Source: Porogramme epimiltina | Lineage: Eukaryota > Basidiomycota > Agaricomycetes > Polyporales > Polyporaceae | Assembly: GCA_900155495.1 (NCBI GenBank) | Contig: FTLJ01000229.1 | Span: 1-34,683, forward strand | Reading direction: 5' to 3' | Length of the DNA stretch: 34,683 bases | Part shown: piece by piece, positions 30,335 to 34,683 of the stretch | How positions within the stretch are numbered: position 1 is the stretch's first letter | How the letters are laid out: the number at the start of each line of letters is the position of its first letter | Notes under the pieces: generated by a model | Databases searched by the model: none | What the model saw: the letters and a program-made list of their open reading frames with translations, nothing else | What the model was told of the DNA's origin: nothing | Program-made: the position numbers and the translations under genes

Positions 30335-31509
30335 AGTTATGCGTGAAGTTGAAGGTGAATGGGGGGCTGAAGCGCAGCAATGTAGAGAACAGGTATCCAG
30401 ACTCTGGAGTTCACGGCGCCGAAAATTCAAGAGTGGTTAGTCACGTGATCGATGGGGCGCTCGTGGACCAAGGCATTTTCATTTTGATCGCCGACGACAT
30501 GTCGACAGTCGCTTTGAATGTGGACTGTTATGTTCGAGGAAGATCTCCCCTGGCCACCCTACCGACGAGGATGTCCTCTGATGATGGCCAAATCTTCGCA
30601 CACACATTTATCGTGAACGAAGCTATTCATTAAAGAAGCCCAATCGAACAACGAGTGCGGACTCCACTGCTAAAAACTTAGTGTGCGGGAATGGGCCATG
30701 TGGGCCACTGCGATCAGCGATTCGTCTTCGTACATCGTCCGCCACGGTCGTGAACTCGATCGTCCGAGAGCTGGAAGGCCAATTGAAAGCGTAAATCTTT
30801 CACCCGCGCGCGGATGTAAGCCATCTACCACCGTCCGCCGACGCTTCTCACGTCCCCCCGGGCGGACCGACGGGGTGACGCACGCTGTCAGAGGGATTTC
30901 CGATTGGAAATGGGGAGCGGTTCGGTGGGTAGGCTGGGAGCGGAATCAGGGGATGGGGCCCGGTGATGGACCCGTGCTCAGGAGGCGTTGTGGGCTCTGG
31001 GAGGGCTGGGAGGGCGGGGAGTGCGAGGCTGCGCACGGTTTCCAACCCGACGCTGGGCGACGACGTTGAGTATTGGGGCTCCGCCGAGAAGAATCAGTCG
31101 GCTCGCCTAGTTGCGACCGCGGGCTTCGACATATGGCGAGGCGGTGCTGGCTGGCTGGTGGGGGGAGTCGGCTGGCTGGTGGGCGGGAGGTTCCAGGCGT
31201 CGGAATACAAGGGCGGAGGTAAGGACGGGCCTGAGAGCACGCAGGCGCACAGGCATGGACGCAGACACGGGGCGGCGGCGAAGAGGAGGAGGAGCGAAGA
31301 GCGCGAAAGGGCGGGAAAGTGATTGGTATCAGGTAATGTAACCCGTTTTGCGCGGTGACGGTAGTTTTGCGCACGTGGTTATCAAGAGCGGTAGCCACGC
31401 GCGTAAGGAGGTCTATCGGTCCTCACTGGTCTCAGTCTCGCCGCGCCGCGCTGCGACCCCGTCTCCGCCCCTGGCCCCCCGCGTCGCTGCCCGACTCTCG
31501 TGCTCAGCC
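30335..31509. promoter_or_regulatory. Divergent intergenic region, NHP2 / bHLH factor
   Basis: About 1.2 kb between genes pointing away from each other. CCAAT-type pentamers occur at about 30636 (CCCAATCG), 30778 (GGCCAATTG) and, reversed, at about 30899 (CGATTGG). An imperfect direct repeat of GCTGGCTGGTGGG lies at about 31148-31183. ORFs at 30343-30633 and 30963-31322 are not protein-like. The bHLH leader is C-rich near its start codon. Confidence 0.5.
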
Positions 31510-33733
31510 ATGTCCACCTCGTCTGCAGACACCGACTCCCTCCCCTCTGGCGCCAAAAGACACCCCGACTCCCCAAACGGAAGCCCCGCAGGCGGTGCTC
31601 TCCAGCCCAAAACATCCCCTCACTCCGCCCGCCAGAACCAAGTAACCCCCCTCGCCCCTCTCGAGTTTCTCCAAAACCAGCGCCGCGGCTCCATCACAGA
31701 TCCCTCCCTGCACGCGGCCAGCCCCCCTACGTTCCCCCAAGGCCAGGCCGGCTCCCCGTTCAGACGGCCCGAGTCCCCTGCCACCAACTTTCCGTCATCG
31801 GCGTCCCACGAGTCCAGAAGGTCCTTCTCCCAGTCACGTCCTCTCTCCCCCTACAAGTTTGGCGACGCATCCTCTCAGCCCACGGAGAGCCCAAACGCCC
31901 ATTTCAAAAGGCTCCTCAGGTCCCCCTCGGCCGATCCGGGGGACAGACGCGCCATGGCAGTCGATTCTTCCGCACGCGACGGCGGCCCGGGCCCTGGAGA
32001 ACGCCACGGTTCCGAAGGTGAGTTCTTCACAAACGACTCGGGCGCGTGGAGGGCGAGTGTCTGAGAGCGGCGTGCTTCTGGCGTCCCCTTTATGCCCCAG
32101 CATCGGACAGGGCAAAGGGCTCCGACCACATGGATGTCGACAAGAACGAGCACACACAACAGCAGCATGGCCAGGAGCATGGCGGACACGCGCGGCCGGA
32201 CCATGGCGTCCGGGAGATGGAAGGCGTCGACTACAGCGGTCGCCGGCAGTCTGTAGCAGCAGGTGGTTAATGGTCTCTTCTCGGCGGTGGTGTATTGCAC
32301 GCTCACGCACCATGTTCTGCCTCAAGGCACGAAGCGCAAGATGTCGTCCGACAAGGGCGTGTACCCCCGTAGCCCGGACATTGATCCACAGCTAGTTGGG
32401 CAGGAGGGCGGCCGGGAGCCGGAGGAGCCGGCGCCCAAACGGCGAGGATCCGCGATCGACACGCAGAGGATTGCGCAGCTGAGCCTGTACGACCGACGAA
32501 ACTCGGTCGACGCGCGGGCGGTGGTGGGGACGCCTGGGTGGTGGTCGTCGAGCGACAGACGGGACTCGACGTCGTCTGCGTCCGCGTACACGGGCAACTC
32601 GAACACGCCGTTGACGACTGGGTACACGACCCCGTCGTCGGCAATTCCCGGCGACTCGCCACATGGCCGACCTCCTGGCGGCATTGCAACTTTCGCGTGG
32701 CCTGCTAATCCTCAGCACCCTCCCGGAGGCTCAGGCTCGCCGTCCGATCAAGCCCCCCCGCCAAACATGCAGAACGAGCAAGCCGTTCATATGCAGCAGC
32801 CCTCTCCTCACTCCTTCGACCCGCTCGCCCCAGCCATGCCTCCAGTCACCTTTGCACCAGATCGTCGAATGTCCGCGCCCAACATTTCCCCAGATTCCCT
32901 CCCGCCCGCCTCGGGCCCGTCGCGCGCCCTCCGCTCGCGCTCACGCCCGCCCTCGCGTGTCCGCACAAACGACCCCTCCTCCATCCAACCCGGCCAAGCG
33001 TCCCCCGGCAGCAGCACCAACCCCGAGGATGCCTCCCCCTCCATCCAGGGCGGGTCCGACAAGCCGCAAGGCTCCACCCCCTACTCCCGCTCCCCCGAGC
33101 TTCGCGTATCCCATAAGCTCGCGGAACGCAAACGCAGAAAAGAGATGAAGGAGCTCTTCGATGAGCTCCGAGACCAGCTTCCCGCAGACCGGGGAATGAA
33201 GGCGAGCAAGTGGGAGATCCTCAGCAAAGGTATGTCTTCTGCGTCCCCGTGGCTCGTGCCCCCTTCCAGGAACCAACCCGCCACTCTCAGCTATCGACTT
33301 CATTGTTACCCTCAAGCAAAGTCATCAAGACATGGGCCGGGAGATTGAGATGTTGAGACACGAGGTCGAGGGCTATCGCCAAGGCATGCCTCCACCCTTT
33401 GCCGGCGGACCTCCCCACGGTGTCGTCTACAGCCACGGACCTCCCGTCGGCGTCGCCTCTTACCCCCCTGGCGCTCCCGGAGCCCCTCCGCCGCCCCACG
33501 GCCACCCTGGTGCTGCCCCCACTAATGCTGCGGGCGGAGGGCACCCGCCACCGCCGGCCCACCACCCACACTCAGTCCCACCTCACGCCGCATCCCAGCA
33601 ACCCGGCTCCCGCCCCGGCTCCTCCCAGAACACGTATCCTCCCGGCGGGGGAGCCCCTCCAACATCGTCCCAGCCGCCGACGGTGAATGGCGGCCAGCCA
33701 CCTGCAGGCACGCGGACGGACACGCCGTCATAG
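31510..33733 (+). CDS. bHLH transcription factor
   Basis: Exons: 31510-32017, 32101-32262, 32327-33229, 33291-33733; 671 aa. The bHLH domain is at about residues 483-545. Its basic region SHKLAERKRRKEMKELFDEL carries the His, Glu and Arg pattern of E-box (CANNTG) binders. A loop with LPADRGMKASK follows, then helix 2, WEILSKAIDFIVTLKQ, split by the last intron; a short leucine-spaced stretch (MGREIEMLRHEVEG) extends it. The long N-terminus is Ser/Pro-rich with repeated RRxS and SP sites, which suggests phosphorylation (inference). The C-terminus is Pro/Gly/His-rich and disordered. Many mushroom bHLH factors have this form. I cannot assign an orthologue or targets. Start: the first Met after the C-rich leader; an upstream in-frame Met at 31348 lies in non-coding-looking sequence. 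Confidence 0.88.
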
Positions 33734-34476
33734 GACCGGCCTGCGCTCGCGACCCCCAAACTGTAGCGATATTGTTTTTCTTGCTTGTTGCGACTAAAGG
33801 CCCGTTATCGTCTCTCCGTGGGGGGTATCACCAGGTGTACTACCTTTCATGTCTACGTGAAATCGGACGATCGCGCATAGAGATGGGGAGATAACCTGTA
33901 TGATCCCGCGGAACTGCTGTCCTTGTTTCCCTGTTTGCATATTATTTGCGTTGTGCTACTTTCTGTCTGTATCCGCCGGTTCGGGGTCAACAGGTCGTGG
34001 CTCGATCGGACACTATCCTTCCATATATCTCTAGACGGACTTGCATCCTGTTCGAGTAAGGTGTAGTCCAGATGACAGCGAATACAACCACGTTCACCAT
34101 AGAGACGCCTTTGTTTTGGCCCGGCACAACTAGGAGATGGCAGTCGGTTGGAGTGCAGAAGCAGGCTCTCACGCACGGGATATCCTGATGCGGGACGTCA
34201 GGTCGGAGTCGAAGGACAAGGCCAGTGTAAGCGCGGGCGGCTCCGTGAGCGCACGCCACACGCTGCTTGGACTTGTACCACCACCAACGCCAGGCCCCTT
34301 CCCTCCTGCGCTGCCCCATCCACCTCTGGCACCTCCTCAGAGCGCTGCCGTAACGATCACCTTCGACCTTCGACGTCCCCGCCACCGGCCGCCCCGCTGC
34401 GCCCAAATCGCGCCCGTGCTCTCCCATCCAGCAGCCATCCGCACCTCCCCCGCCCCGAGCGACACCAGGCGGCAGC
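33734..34476. other. Intergenic region
   Basis: This runs from the bHLH stop to the start of the last gene, both on the plus strand. The part to about 34130 is A/T-richer and fits a 3' untranslated region; beyond 34260 it becomes C-rich, like a promoter and leader. ORFs on either strand (34137-34622 + and 33987-34646 -) have no recognisable features. Confidence 0.5.
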
Positions 34477-34683
34477 ATGTCGAAGAGGAAGGGCGCGCCC
34501 ACACTGTTCAACCCGAAGCCCAGCCGGCCCACGCTCCCGAAGAAGCCGACCCCCCCTGCGGCGGCCGCCAACACGCCCTCGCCAGGCCCGTCCGCGCAGG
34601 CGCAGCCCGCGGGCACCCCTAACTCCTCGCAGTCCGCGCCTGGCACGCCGCGCAGGCCCCCGCCGCCACCACCCCGCCCGGCG
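34477..34683 (+). CDS. Start of a proline-rich protein, cut by the window end
   Basis: An open frame begins MSKRKGAPTLFNPKPSRPTL at the first ATG after a C-rich leader and stays open to the window edge (69 codons). It is rich in Pro, Ala, Ser and Thr with a run of six Pro near the edge, so the N-terminus is probably disordered. The Ser-Lys-Arg-Lys start could act as part of a nuclear localisation signal, but that is a guess. No domain is visible and the family cannot be named from this part. Confidence 0.5.
   Translation, partial: MSKRKGAPTLFNPKPSRPTLPKKPTPPAAAANTPSPGPSAQAQPAGTPNSSQSAPGTPRRPPPPPPRPA

Overview
The window is eukaryotic nuclear DNA, most probably from a mushroom-forming basidiomycete (Agaricomycetes, possibly a polypore). 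The grounds are GC-rich sequence, compact gene spacing, many introns of about 50-70 nt with GTRNGT donors and a CTNAY-type branch point, and protein families typical of fungi. No prokaryotic operon, virus, CRISPR array, rRNA, tRNA or intact transposon was seen. Exon boundaries were worked out by hand from frame continuity, splice sites and recalled family motifs; no alignment was run.

Layout. At 407-1096 (-) is an F-box-like ORF. At 2005-3923 (-) is glucose-6-phosphate dehydrogenase (7 exons, 506 aa), divergent from a THO complex subunit 5 homologue at 4301-5136 (+, 4 exons, 223 aa). At 5614-6486 (-) is a UBE2H/Ubc8-type ubiquitin-conjugating enzyme. From about 7.4 to 12.9 kb (-) come two clear four-transmembrane, MARVEL-like proteins (9254-10476 and 11186-12929) and the unresolved remains of a third (about 7500-8254). 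At 13796-17844 (-) is acetoacetyl-CoA synthetase (15 exons, 698 aa). At 18939-19539 (+) is a 143-aa protein of unknown function. At 20154-23350 (+) is vacuolar endopolyphosphatase (16 exons, 593 aa). At 23958-27053 (+) is an RFX-family transcription factor (870 aa). At 27502-29263 (-) is a BFR1-like coiled-coil protein, and at 29587-30334 (-) the H/ACA snoRNP protein NHP2. At 31510-33733 (+) is a bHLH transcription factor (671 aa). From 34477 to the window end is the start of a proline-rich protein.

The genes do not form one pathway; this is an ordinary housekeeping stretch covering NADPH supply, mRNA export, ubiquitination, ketone-body and leucine carbon use, polyphosphate turnover, ribosome and RNP biogenesis, and transcription. 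No new defence or biosynthetic system was found.

The points most worth a second look are extreme gene structures. The endopolyphosphatase gene has exons of 5, 16, 18, 18 and 19 nt. The acetoacetyl-CoA synthetase gene has a 10-nt exon carrying part of its AMP-binding motif. Two introns of more than 550 nt occur among introns usually near 55 nt. There is a probable GC-AG intron, a local family of four-TM proteins in one orientation, and a tandem 15-residue Arg/Asp/Ser repeat in the tail of one of them.
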